Positions 16,408 through 24,446 of a stretch of 64,000 nucleotides of DNA are shown one piece after another. The stretch comes from Seohaeicola saemankumensis. Its GTDB lineage: Bacteria > Pseudomonadota > Alphaproteobacteria > Rhodobacterales > Rhodobacteraceae. The position numbers and the translations under genes were made by a program. The stretch's first letter is position 1; every line of letters starts with the position of its first letter. The notes beneath the pieces were generated by a model, which was given only the letters and a program-made list of their open reading frames with translations, ran no database searches and was not told the DNA's origin. The stretch covers positions 62,001 through 126,000 of the forward strand of contig NZ_JAINWI010000004.1 of assembly GCF_021021435.1 (NCBI RefSeq). The letters run 5' to 3'.

Positions 16408-19226
16408 CCCAACCGCTTCTCGACACCTCGCCCCTTGTGTCGGACGAGATCCGCAAGACGACCTGTTATATGTGTGCCTGCCGCTGCGGGATCAATGTGC
16501 ATCTCAAGGACGGCAAGGTTGCCTATATTGAAGGGAATCGCGACCACCCTGTGAATAAAGGCGTGCTATGCGCCAAGGGTTCGGCCGGGATCATGCAGAT
16601 CAATGCACCCTCACGCCTGCGTGCGCCGCTGAAACGCGTCGGCCCGCGCGGATCGGGCACGTTCGAGGAAATCAGTTGGGATGAGGCTCTGGAGCTGGCG
16701 ACCTCATGGCTGAAACCGCTGCGCGAGACCGCCCCCGAGAAGCTGGCTTTCTTTACCGGACGCGACCAGTCGCAAAGTTTCACGGGTTGGTGGGCGCAGC
16801 AATTCGGCACACCGAACTTCGCGGCGCATGGCGGGTTTTGCAGTGTGAATATGGCGGCTGCGGGCATCTATACGATGGGCGGCGCCTTCTGGGAATTCGG
16901 CCAGCCTGATTGGGAGCATACAAAGCTGTTCATCCTCTTCGGCGTGGCCGAGGACCATGACAGCAACCCGATCAAAATGGGCATCGGGCGGCTCAAGGCG
17001 CGTGGGGCGCGGATCGTTGGCGTCAATCCGATCCGGTCGGGTTACAACGCTGTCGCCGACGACTGGCTGGGGATTACACCCGGTACAGATGGCCTGCTGA
17101 TCCTGTCGCTGGTGCATGAATTGCTGCGGACCGGCAGGATCGACCTTGATTATCTGTCGCGGTATACCAATGCGCCTGTTTTGCTGAACGGCGATCCCAA
17201 GTCATCCGAATACGGGCTGTTTCTGCGCGACGATGTCGGCAAGCCGCTTGTGATTGACCGTGTCACCGGCAAACTGACTGCCTTTGACCAACACGGTGTT
17301 CGCCCCGATCTGGCCGCGAGTCATCGTCATGCCGGTATCACCCACCGGCCTGTCATGCATCTGCTGGCAGAACGCTATCTTGATCCTCAATACGCGCCCG
17401 AAGCCGTCGCCAAGAGAACTGGCATTCCAGCCCCGAAAATCCGCGCTCTGGCGAATGAGATTGCCCATACCGCCTTTGACGATCCTGTCATCCTGCGGCG
17501 CGAATGGACGGATTTCCGTGGCGAGACCCATCAGACCATGGTGGGACGCCCTGTTGCCTTTCACGCGATGCGGGGGATTTCGGCACATTCCAACGGATTC
17601 CAGACCGCCCGTGCGCTGCACATACTGCAAATCCTTCTGGGGGCCGTGGAAACCCCCGGTGGAATGCGCTTCAAGCCGCCCTATCCCAAGCCCGCGACGG
17701 CCCATCCCAAGCCGCATTGCAAGATGACACCTGGTGCGCCGCTGGATGGCCCGCACTTGGGCTATGTGCAGGGGCCGGATGATCTGTGCCTCAAGGCCGA
17801 TGGCAGTGCTGCGCGGATCGACAAGGCATTTACATGGGAAAACCCTATGTCGGCGCATGGCCTGATGCATATGGTCATCAGCAATGCCCATGCGGGTGAT
17901 CCCTACAGGATCGACACGCTGTTTTTGTATATGGCAAATATGTCGTGGAATTCCTCGATGAACACAGGCGGCGTCATGCAGATGCTGACCGATACAGACG
18001 ATAACGGCGACTATGTGATCCCGCGGATTATCTATTCGGATGCGTATAGTTCCGAAATGGTTGCCTATGCCGATCTGATCCTGCCCGATACGACCTATCT
18101 GGAGCGGCATGATTGTATCAGCCTGCTGGACCGCCCGATCTCGGAGGCCGATGGCGCAGGGGATGCGATCCGCTGGCCGGTCATTGAACCTGACCGCGAT
18201 GTGCGCGGCTTCCAGTCCGTGCTGCTGGATCTGGGGGCAAGGTTGGGTCTGCCCGGAATGCTTGCCGCCGATGGCAGCCCCAAATACGCGGATTATGCGG
18301 ATTACATTGTGAGCCACGAGCGCAAACCCGGTGTCGGCCCCCTGGTGGGGTGGCGCACGGGTGACAGAGGCCTGACCCACGGGCGCGGCCTTCCCAATGC
18401 CGCGCAACTGGATGAATATATCGCGCATGGCGGATTTTTTGTGGCGCATGTGCCCGAAGATGCCGCCTATTTCAAACCGTGGAACCGCGCCTATCAGGAT
18501 TGGGCCGTGGGAATGGGTTTCTACGACAAGCCCGAACCCTATCTGTTCCAGCTTTACGTCGAGCCCTTGCGCCGCTTCCAACTGGCTGCGGAAGGCCACG
18601 GTTCATGCCAGCCCCCTGACCATCTGCGTGAAAGGATCAAGACTACATTGGACCCGCTGCCGATCTGGTATGCGGCCTTGGAAGACGGTCATGCCGACCC
18701 CGAGGCGTTTCCGGTCCACGCGCTGACCCAGCGGCCCATGGCGATGTATCACTCATGGGGTAGCCAGAATGCTTGGCTACGCCAGATTCACGGTGTGAAC
18801 CCGCTTTATGTACCAACCAAGCTTTGGGAGCAGCATGGGTTTGCCGAAGGCGACTGGGCGCAGGTCACGTCAGCGCACGGGGTGATCACAGTGCCCGTCG
18901 CCCATATGGCCGCATTGAACGAGAATACCGTCTGGACATGGAACGCGATCGGCAAACGCAAGGGAGCGTGGGCACTGGATGACAAGGCACCGGAAGCCGA
19001 AAAAGGGTTCTTGTTGAACCATCTGATCCACGAATTGCTACCGCCGCGCGGCGACGGCCTGCGCTGGTCGAATTCCGATCCGGTCACAGGACAGGCCGCT
19101 TGGTTCGATCTGCGCGTCAACATCGAGAAAGTACCTGCCCCTGATCGCAGTCAGCCCGCCTTTGCAGCCGTAGATTCACCTGTTGGCAAGGGACCAGACA
19201 CATTGGCATGGAAGGTAGGAAAATGA
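16404..19226 (+). CDS. soeA: Sulfite dehydrogenase, molybdopterin subunit
   Basis: A 940-residue molybdopterin oxidoreductase of the DMSO-reductase superfamily, probably SoeA, which oxidises sulfite to sulfate. The N-terminus has the 4Fe-4S motif CYMCACRCG with a fourth cysteine in KGVLCAKGSAG. The bis-MGD domains follow, with a C-terminal dinucleotide-binding domain. No twin-arginine signal is present, as expected for SoeA, which faces the cytoplasm, unlike periplasmic relatives such as PsrA. Sulfite produced by Xsc is its obvious substrate, and the gene is translationally coupled to ackA upstream and to a 50-residue peptide downstream. Thiosulfate or polysulfide reductase would be the main alternatives. 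Confidence 0.88.
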   Translation: MTQPLLDTSPLVSDEIRKTTCYMCACRCGINVHLKDGKVAYIEGNRDHPVNKGVLCAKGSAGIMQINAPSRLRAPLKRVGPRGSGTFEEISWDEALELATSWLKPLRETAPEKLAFFTGRDQSQSFTGWWAQQFGTPNFAAHGGFCSVNMAAAGIYTMGGAFWEFGQPDWEHTKLFILFGVAEDHDSNPIKMGIGRLKARGARIVGVNPIRSGYNAVADDWLGITPGTDGLLILSLVHELLRTGRIDLDYLSRYTNAPVLLNGDPKSSEYGLFLRDDVGKPLVIDRVTGKLTAFDQHGVRPDLAASHRHAGITHRPVMHLLAERYLDPQYAPEAVAKRTGIPAPKIRALANEIAHTAFDDPVILRREWTDFRGETHQTMVGRPVAFHAMRGISAHSNGFQTARALHILQILLGAVETPGGMRFKPPYPKPATAHPKPHCKMTPGAPLDGPHLGYVQGPDDLCLKADGSAARIDKAFTWENPMSAHGLMHMVISNAHAGDPYRIDTLFLYMANMSWNSSMNTGGVMQMLTDTDDNGDYVIPRIIYSDAYSSEMVAYADLILPDTTYLERHDCISLLDRPISEADGAGDAIRWPVIEPDRDVRGFQSVLLDLGARLGLPGMLAADGSPKYADYADYIVSHERKPGVGPLVGWRTGDRGLTHGRGLPNAAQLDEYIAHGGFFVAHVPEDAAYFKPWNRAYQDWAVGMGFYDKPEPYLFQLYVEPLRRFQLAAEGHGSCQPPDHLRERIKTTLDPLPIWYAALEDGHADPEAFPVHALTQRPMAMYHSWGSQNAWLRQIHGVNPLYVPTKLWEQHGFAEGDWAQVTSAHGVITVPVAHMAALNENTVWTWNAIGKRKGAWALDDKAPEAEKGFLLNHLIHELLPPRGDGLRWSNSDPVTGQAAWFDLRVNIEKVPAPDRSQPAFAAVDSPVGKGPDTLAWKVGK

Positions 19227-19375
19227 ACCCGATGCAGCGCACACTTCTTGTGATCGCGGTTTTTGTCGCCTTGATCGTCGGCAGTTTCATCTGGTTTATT
19301 GTCACATGGGACGCAGCCAAGGAAAGTCCGGTAACGCAGCTTCCGGTCTTGCAGACCAAGGTGCGCGACGTATGA
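19223..19375 (+). CDS. 50-residue single-span membrane peptide in the soe operon
   Basis: Starts MNPMQRTLLVIAVFVALIV and ends KVRDV. One clear transmembrane helix covers about residues 7-28, with a short positive N-terminus (likely inside) and a polar 22-residue tail (likely outside). Its ATG overlaps the soeA stop (ATGA, 19223-19226), and its TGA overlaps the soeB ATG (19372-19375), so translation is coupled on both sides. This double overlap, with a membrane-type composition, argues that it is a real gene. It may be an assembly or anchor subunit for SoeABC. I know of no named family. Confidence 0.8.
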   Translation: MNPMQRTLLVIAVFVALIVGSFIWFIVTWDAAKESPVTQLPVLQTKVRDV

Positions 19376-20127
19376 CCAGTTTGCCTGACAGCACCGAACG
19401 CAAGCTTGGCCTTGTGATTGATCTGGACACCTGCGTGGGCTGTCATGCCTGCGTTGTGTCCTGCAAGGGCTGGAACACCGAAAATTACGGTGCGCCGCTA
19501 TCGGACCAGACCCCCTACGGTGCGGACCCGTCCGGCACTTTCCTGAACCGCGTTCACAGCTACGAGGTGCAACCCGCCCAAGGTGCCGCACAGTTGGTGC
19601 ATTTTCCGAAGTCCTGTCTGCATTGCGACAATGCCCCCTGCGTCACGGTATGCCCGACCGGTGCAAGCTATAAGCGGCAGGAAGACGGAATCGTTCTGGT
19701 GAACGAGGATGCCTGTATCGGTTGCGGATTATGTGCATGGGCCTGCCCCTACGGCGCACGGGAAATGGACGCGGCTTCCAAGGTGATGAAGAAATGCACC
19801 CTTTGTGTGGACCGCATCTACAACGAGAACCTGCCCGAGATAGACCGCGTTCCCGCCTGCGTGCGGACCTGTCCCAGCAATGCACGCCATTTCGGTGATC
19901 TTGCCGATCCTGACAGTGATGTCAGCCGTCTTGTTGTGGCACGCGGCGGGATGGACTTGATGCCCGAACAGGGCACCGCACCGGTCAACAAGTATCTGCC
20001 ACCACGGATCAAAGACAGGCTGGACCGGATAGACGATGCCGATGTTCTGGAACCTTTTCTGGATGTTGTGACCGATCAGCCCAAAGGGTTTCTCGGCTGG
20101 CTCGACAAGGCGCTGGACAAGATCTGA
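19372..20127 (+). CDS. soeB: Sulfite dehydrogenase, iron-sulfur subunit
   Basis: A 251-residue DmsB/PsrB-like electron-transfer subunit with four cysteine groups for [4Fe-4S] clusters. They are CVGCHACVVSC near residue 20, CLHCDNAPCVTVCP around 83, CIGCGLCAWACP around 116, and CTLCVD with CVRTCP around 143-164. It passes electrons from SoeA to the membrane subunit. The ATG at 19372 is placed inside the stop codon of the preceding 50-residue gene; an in-frame ATG at 19306 would overlap that gene heavily. soeC starts 1 nt after its stop. Confidence 0.92.
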   Translation: MTSLPDSTERKLGLVIDLDTCVGCHACVVSCKGWNTENYGAPLSDQTPYGADPSGTFLNRVHSYEVQPAQGAAQLVHFPKSCLHCDNAPCVTVCPTGASYKRQEDGIVLVNEDACIGCGLCAWACPYGAREMDAASKVMKKCTLCVDRIYNENLPEIDRVPACVRTCPSNARHFGDLADPDSDVSRLVVARGGMDLMPEQGTAPVNKYLPPRIKDRLDRIDDADVLEPFLDVVTDQPKGFLGWLDKALDKI

Positions 20128-20128
20128 C

Positions 20129-21001
20129 ATGTATCCTGCCCCCTCAATCATCGCCTTCTCGACATTGTCAGGTCTTGGCTTCGGTCTGATGTTCTGGCTG
20201 GGCATCGGTATGCCCGGATCAACGGGGCTGGTGGCGTTTGTATTCTTTGCCATCGCATATGTCTTGGCCGGTGCAGGTCTGATCGCGTCCACATTCCATC
20301 TTGGGCACCCTGAACGCGCGCTGTTGGCCTTCACGCAGTGGCGGTCAAGCTGGCTGAGCCGCGAGGCGGTCGGTGCCGTTGCGGCACTTGCGGTCATGGG
20401 GCTTTATGCTATCGGTCGGGTATTCTTCGCGGCATCCTGGATACCCATTGGATGGCTGGGCGCGGCCCTGTCGCTGATGACTGTGCTGACCACGTCGATG
20501 ATCTACGCACAGATGAAAACCGTTCCCCGCTGGCGTAGCCCGCTCACACCCGCGCTGTATCTGGCTCTGTCGCTGGGCGGTGGTGCTTTGCTGGCAGGGC
20601 AGGTTACTTGGGCGCTGCTCCTGATTGGCATGGCGGGCCTGTTGCAACTGGCGTGGTGGTGGCACGGCGACCGTGCCTTTTCGGATGCGGGCACAACGAT
20701 GGCCAGCGCAACGGGGCTTGGCCATATCGGGCGTGTTAGCGCGTTCGAGCCGCCACATACCGGCCCGAACTATCTGCTGCGCGAGATGGTCTATGTGGTT
20801 GGCCGCAAACACGCGTTCAAGCTGCGGATCATCGCCTTTGTGCTGGGCTATGCGCTGCCTCTGGCCTTCCTGCTTGTCACGTTCAGTCATTGGATGGGTC
20901 TGCTGGCCGTGCTGAGCCATATTACAGGCATTCTGGCCTCGCGCTGGCTGTTCTTTGCCGAGGCCGAACATGTTGTCGGCCTCTATTATGGCAAACGCTG
21001 A
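20129..21001 (+). CDS. soeC: Sulfite dehydrogenase, membrane anchor
   Basis: A 290-residue integral membrane protein with about eight hydrophobic helices, of the DmsC family. It anchors SoeAB and transfers electrons to quinone. The start MYPAPSIIAFSTLSGLGFG and the conserved GHPERALLAFTQWRSSWLSRE loop are typical; the latter lies between helices 2 and 3. It is the last gene of the operon: its stop codon abuts the stop codon of the convergent DUF1523 gene with no base between, and no terminator hairpin is visible. Confidence 0.9.
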   Translation: MYPAPSIIAFSTLSGLGFGLMFWLGIGMPGSTGLVAFVFFAIAYVLAGAGLIASTFHLGHPERALLAFTQWRSSWLSREAVGAVAALAVMGLYAIGRVFFAASWIPIGWLGAALSLMTVLTTSMIYAQMKTVPRWRSPLTPALYLALSLGGGALLAGQVTWALLLIGMAGLLQLAWWWHGDRAFSDAGTTMASATGLGHIGRVSAFEPPHTGPNYLLREMVYVVGRKHAFKLRIIAFVLGYALPLAFLLVTFSHWMGLLAVLSHITGILASRWLFFAEAEHVVGLYYGKR

Positions 21002-21667
21002 TCAGCGCGCAGAGGTCTTGCCGCGCATGCCATCCCACCACCGCCGCACCTTTCCGCGCCGGTCAACCACATGATCGGTTGCAGCCTCGAACGAGTCACC
21101 GATATCCTCTAAAACTGGGTCAATCCGCGCGCGCCGAAAGCGACGCCAGCGAACCCAGATGGCCCATGAGACTGCCGCCAGCAATGTGAGGATCGTGATG
21201 TTGATCCACGGAATGATCGTGACATCGGGGCTGTCGACACGCCAGATCTTGATCGCATTGGGATAGATCGACAGGAATTCGTTGCGCCAGCCATAATGCC
21301 GGATCACAACCCATTGCGCTTGTTGCCCGCTGGTCGACCGGCTTTCAAGATCGGCGGCCTGTGCCTGAAGGTTCGAGGTGTTGAACTTGAAATAGGGTGG
21401 CCAACCCCATCCTGTATCCTCGTTGCGATAGATCATCGGTTTGTCATTGGTGCGAAAAGTCTGAATGAAAAAGACATCACGGTTCTGCGGGTTCACAGCA
21501 TCGCCCGTCTGGGCATTGGCCCAGAAGATAGAATTCTCGCCAAAGTCGATACGTTCAAGATAGGTGTCGGTGATCCGCGCAACATCATGCTGCGGCAGCG
21601 TGTAATGCAGAAATGATCCGACCAGCAGCCAGAAAACCCCGATGAACGTCCATTTCACGTAAACCAT
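21002..21667 (-). CDS. DUF1523 family membrane protein
   Basis: A 221-residue protein of the DUF1523 family, common in Rhodobacterales and of unknown function. One helix lies at the N-terminus (VKWTFIGVFWLLVGSFLHY). The extracytoplasmic part has many aromatic residues, including DTGWGWPPYFKFNTSNLQAQ. A second helix near residues 155-178 is followed by a basic cytoplasmic tail. The ATG at 21667 was preferred to an upstream in-frame start because the hydrophobic helix begins there. The small membrane gene ends 11 nt upstream, so the two form a pair. Confidence 0.8.
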   Translation of the reverse strand: MVYVKWTFIGVFWLLVGSFLHYTLPQHDVARITDTYLERIDFGENSIFWANAQTGDAVNPQNRDVFFIQTFRTNDKPMIYRNEDTGWGWPPYFKFNTSNLQAQAADLESRSTSGQQAQWVVIRHYGWRNEFLSIYPNAIKIWRVDSPDVTIIPWINITILTLLAAVSWAIWVRWRRFRRARIDPVLEDIGDSFEAATDHVVDRRGKVRRWWDGMRGKTSAR

Positions 21668-21678
21668 TACATTTCCCT

Positions 21679-21945
21679 TCAGGTGAAATTCACCAGATAG
21701 ATCACCACGGCGATCGTCACAACAGGAACCACATACACACCCCATAGCAGTTTGCGGCGCAACGAGCGGTCATAGATCTTGAGGCCACGCCGGACATAGG
21801 CGTTGCGATCTCCACGCCGGATATCCTCATCCCATTTTTGTCGCAGCTTGGATTTGCGGACAGAACGGGAATAGAGCGACAGCGAAATGTAAACCACTGT
21901 CAGGACAATGAAGCCTACTATGATCAATCTTGCCAGTGCCAGCAT
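21679..21945 (-). CDS. Small two-helix membrane protein
   Basis: An 88-residue protein with hydrophobic segments at about residues 3-22 and 66-86 and a strongly basic middle (SVRKSKLRQKWDEDIRRGDRN), so both ends probably face the periplasm. I do not recognise a named family. It lies directly upstream of the DUF1523 gene and probably works with it. A TTG at 21951, two codons upstream, is an alternative start. Confidence 0.7.
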   Translation of the reverse strand: MLALARLIIVGFIVLTVVYISLSLYSRSVRKSKLRQKWDEDIRRGDRNAYVRRGLKIYDRSLRRKLLWGVYVVPVVTIAVVIYLVNFT

Positions 21946-22120
21946 CCCCAATTCCCCATGTCACCGCAGCATCATGCCCCAATCAAACATCCGGTACACC
22001 CGCTATCTCCACCTGAGCACGATAAGCCCGAATTTCAAGCGTTTAGCACGTGACCGGTGAATACGGTTGCACCTATTGTCCCTACCGCATTAGCCTGCTT
22101 TCAAACTACAGGGGGTCCCG

Positions 22121-22465
22121 ATGTCAGATCTGTTTTTTTCCGCAACACCCGACAGCGTCGAGGCTGATGTCGAGCGTCCCGCTGGCGACCGCGTGATCGC
22201 GGGTGACCCGGTCTTCACGTCATGGACACTCGAAGATCGCGACGGGCTTTACTGCGGCATCTGGGAATCCACGCCCGGATGCTGGCGGATATCCTATGGC
22301 GAATGGGAGTATTGCCGCATCCTGTCAGGGGTCTCGATCCTGACCGAGGATGGCGGCGCACCGGTCACAGTGAAAGCCGGTGACAGTTTTGTCTTGCGCC
22401 CAGGTTTTCAGGGCACATGGGAGGTGGTCGAGACAACCCGCAAGGATTTTGTCATCCGCCTCTGA
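22121..22465 (+). CDS. Cupin-fold protein (DUF861/EutQ-like)
   Basis: A 114-residue single-domain cupin. The barrel strands are seen in SYGEWEYCRILSGVSILTEDGG and VKAGDSFVLRPGFQGTWEV, which matches the cupin_3 (DUF861) subgroup with its conserved WE/C and FxGxWEV elements. Some relatives are (S)-ureidoglycine aminohydrolases, but most small ones have no known function. GGGGG lies 6 nt before the ATG. The peptidase gene follows after 48 nt on the same strand. Confidence 0.82.
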   Translation: MSDLFFSATPDSVEADVERPAGDRVIAGDPVFTSWTLEDRDGLYCGIWESTPGCWRISYGEWEYCRILSGVSILTEDGGAPVTVKAGDSFVLRPGFQGTWEVVETTRKDFVIRL

Positions 22466-22513
22466 TCTGTCCGATGCCGTCCAAGACTATGCAGCAACAA
22501 TGAAGGTTCCTTT

Positions 22514-23521
22514 ATGACCATAACGACCCGCACCGGTCCGCTCAACCTGATCACGGATGTCGCTGGTCTGAGAGTGGGGAATGCCACCGATCCAACCATA
22601 AAGACCGGCGCGACAGTCCTGCTGGCCGATGCGCCTTTTACCGCGGGCGTTCATGTGATGGGCGGCGCACCCGGCACACGCGAGACAGACCTGCTAGCGC
22701 CAGACAAGACGGTGCAACAGGTTGATGCACTGGTTCTGTCAGGTGGTTCGGCCTTCGGGCTTGATACGGCGTCCGGCGTCGCCGATGCCTTACGGCTTAT
22801 AGGGCGCGGCTTTGCCGTTGGTGCCCATAAAGTGCCGATCGTGCCTGCAGCAATCCTGTTCGATCTGAACAATGGCGGCGCGAAAGACTGGCAGGACAAC
22901 CCTTACAAAGCATTGGGACGGCAAGCGCTCGCGCAGGCAGGTTCGCAGTTCGACCTTGGCAGCATTGGCGCTGGTGCCGGCGGGATCACCGCAAACCTAC
23001 GCGGAGGTCTCGGTTCGGCCTCTGTAGTTTTACCATCGGGCCATACCGTCGGCGCGCTTGTTGCCGTCAACGCGCTGGGCTCGGCCACAGTGGGCGATAG
23101 CCCGCATTTCTGGGCCGCCCCATTCGAGATGGGCAACGAGTTCGGCGGGCTGGGCGTCGCGCATCACTATCCCGATCCGCATATCCCCGTGACCAAGCTG
23201 GCCAGCCACGCCAACACGACCATCGGCATTGTCGCCACCGATGCGGACTTGACGCAGGCGCAATGCACGCGCATGGCAACCGCAGCCCATGACGGGTTTG
23301 CTCGCGCGCTGGTGCCGGCCCATACCCCGATGGATGGCGACCTGATCTTTGCCGCAGCCATGGGGACGCGTCCCCTGGAAAACCCGACTGCCGACGCTCT
23401 GGCACTGGGTCATGCAGCAGCGACCTGTATGGCCCGTGCCATTGCGCGGGCAATCCATGCGGCACAGTCTTTGCCGGACGATACCAAACCCAGCTGGCAG
23501 GACCGTTTCGGGCAGAATTAG
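22514..23521 (+). CDS. P1-family aminopeptidase/amidase (DmpA-like)
   Basis: A 335-residue protein of peptidase family S58 (DmpA, BapA), N-terminal-nucleophile hydrolases that mature by self-cleavage and release N-terminal D- or L-residues or beta-amino acids. Blocks seen are ITDVAGLRVGNATDP, LSGGSAFGLDTASGV, GSIGAGAGGITANLRGGLGS and NTTIGIVATDADL. In the family, cleavage exposes the nucleophile just before the last of these. AAGGTTCC lies before the ATG at 22514. No signal peptide is seen, so the enzyme is probably cytoplasmic. Confidence 0.9.
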   Translation: MTITTRTGPLNLITDVAGLRVGNATDPTIKTGATVLLADAPFTAGVHVMGGAPGTRETDLLAPDKTVQQVDALVLSGGSAFGLDTASGVADALRLIGRGFAVGAHKVPIVPAAILFDLNNGGAKDWQDNPYKALGRQALAQAGSQFDLGSIGAGAGGITANLRGGLGSASVVLPSGHTVGALVAVNALGSATVGDSPHFWAAPFEMGNEFGGLGVAHHYPDPHIPVTKLASHANTTIGIVATDADLTQAQCTRMATAAHDGFARALVPAHTPMDGDLIFAAAMGTRPLENPTADALALGHAAATCMARAIARAIHAAQSLPDDTKPSWQDRFGQN

Positions 23522-23573
23522 ACTCGCAAGGCCACGATCATCTTGTCCTAAACACTCATTCTTCCAGCGATGC

Positions 23574-24368
23574 TCAACCAAGCAGGTGCTGCACCATCCC
23601 GCTTTCGGGATCTGCCAGCGCGTCGATCACATCGAAATGGTGTTTGCCCTTGTCCACCACATGCGCGCAACCCCAAGCTTCGGCAAGCAAGCGCGCCTGA
23701 TCCAGAAAAACGGGGCGTTCCTTGGCACCGACCCAGACCGTCACCGGCACAGGCAACCTATGATCCAGCAACACCGGGCTTTCGGCGATTGCTCCGGCTT
23801 CATCCAGACGGAAATCGTTATTCATGCTCGTCCGCAAAAGCGGGCGAAGGTCTGCTACAGGCGAGATCGGCATGACATGCTGCAACCGCGCCGCAACAGC
23901 GTCGGGCAACAAACCCGGCTGCAGCATGCGCGCCACAAGATGTCCGCCTGCGGAATGGCCTGACAGCACAACCGGACCTGCCACCATGGCCGCTGCCGTG
24001 GTGATCGCCTGCGCGATCTGTTGCGTGATATCCGCGATCCGCACCGCAGGGCAAAGGTCATAAGAGGGCATGGCAACCACCCACCCCCGTGACAGTGCGC
24101 CGGCTGCCAGATGCGACCAGATGCTTTTGTCGAACCGCAGCCAGTATCCGCCATGCACGAAGACCATCAGCCCCTTGGCGTCACCCGCCGGATAGAACAG
24201 ATCGAGTCGCTGGCGCGCGCTGTCACCATAAGACAGATCAAGATCCGCCAATCCCTGTTCCAGCAGGCCTTCGCGCAAGCCTTCCGCGGCGCGTGCCCAG
24301 CGCGGGGGGTAGTCGGCAGCCCCCGGAATATAGGCCGCGTTGGCATAGGCATCATCCAGATCCGTCAT
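23574..24368 (-). CDS. Alpha/beta hydrolase, arylformamidase-like
   Basis: A 264-residue alpha/beta hydrolase. The oxyanion block is VFVHGGYWLRFDKS, the nucleophile elbow is LSGHSAGGHL, and the C-terminal histidine is in KHHFDVIDAL. This HGGYW plus GHSAGGHL arrangement is typical of kynurenine formamidase-like and esterase/lipase proteins. The other kynurenine genes are not in the window, so the physiological substrate is open. It is divergent from gabD with a 78-nt gap between the start codons and convergent with the P1 peptidase gene. Confidence 0.82.
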   Translation of the reverse strand: MTDLDDAYANAAYIPGAADYPPRWARAAEGLREGLLEQGLADLDLSYGDSARQRLDLFYPAGDAKGLMVFVHGGYWLRFDKSIWSHLAAGALSRGWVVAMPSYDLCPAVRIADITQQIAQAITTAAAMVAGPVVLSGHSAGGHLVARMLQPGLLPDAVAARLQHVMPISPVADLRPLLRTSMNNDFRLDEAGAIAESPVLLDHRLPVPVTVWVGAKERPVFLDQARLLAEAWGCAHVVDKGKHHFDVIDALADPESGMVQHLLG

Positions 24369-24446
24369 TCACTTTCTCCGTCCTGCTCTGGACAAGCCTA
24401 GCGCCAGATGCTTTGCCTATGCCACCTGATAATTGGAGGATCCGCC

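Noticed and set aside
17202-18599. A 465-codon open frame on the minus strand inside soeA
   Set aside because: soeA is complete and well conserved over this region. The antisense frame has no ribosome site and a composition rich in His, Arg and Gln typical of shadow frames.
16404-21001. Polysulfide or thiosulfate reductase (Psr/Phs) instead of SoeABC
   Set aside because: The catalytic subunit has no twin-arginine signal and is fused by overlaps to a sulfite-producing pathway, which fits cytoplasmic sulfite oxidation better. Not fully excluded.
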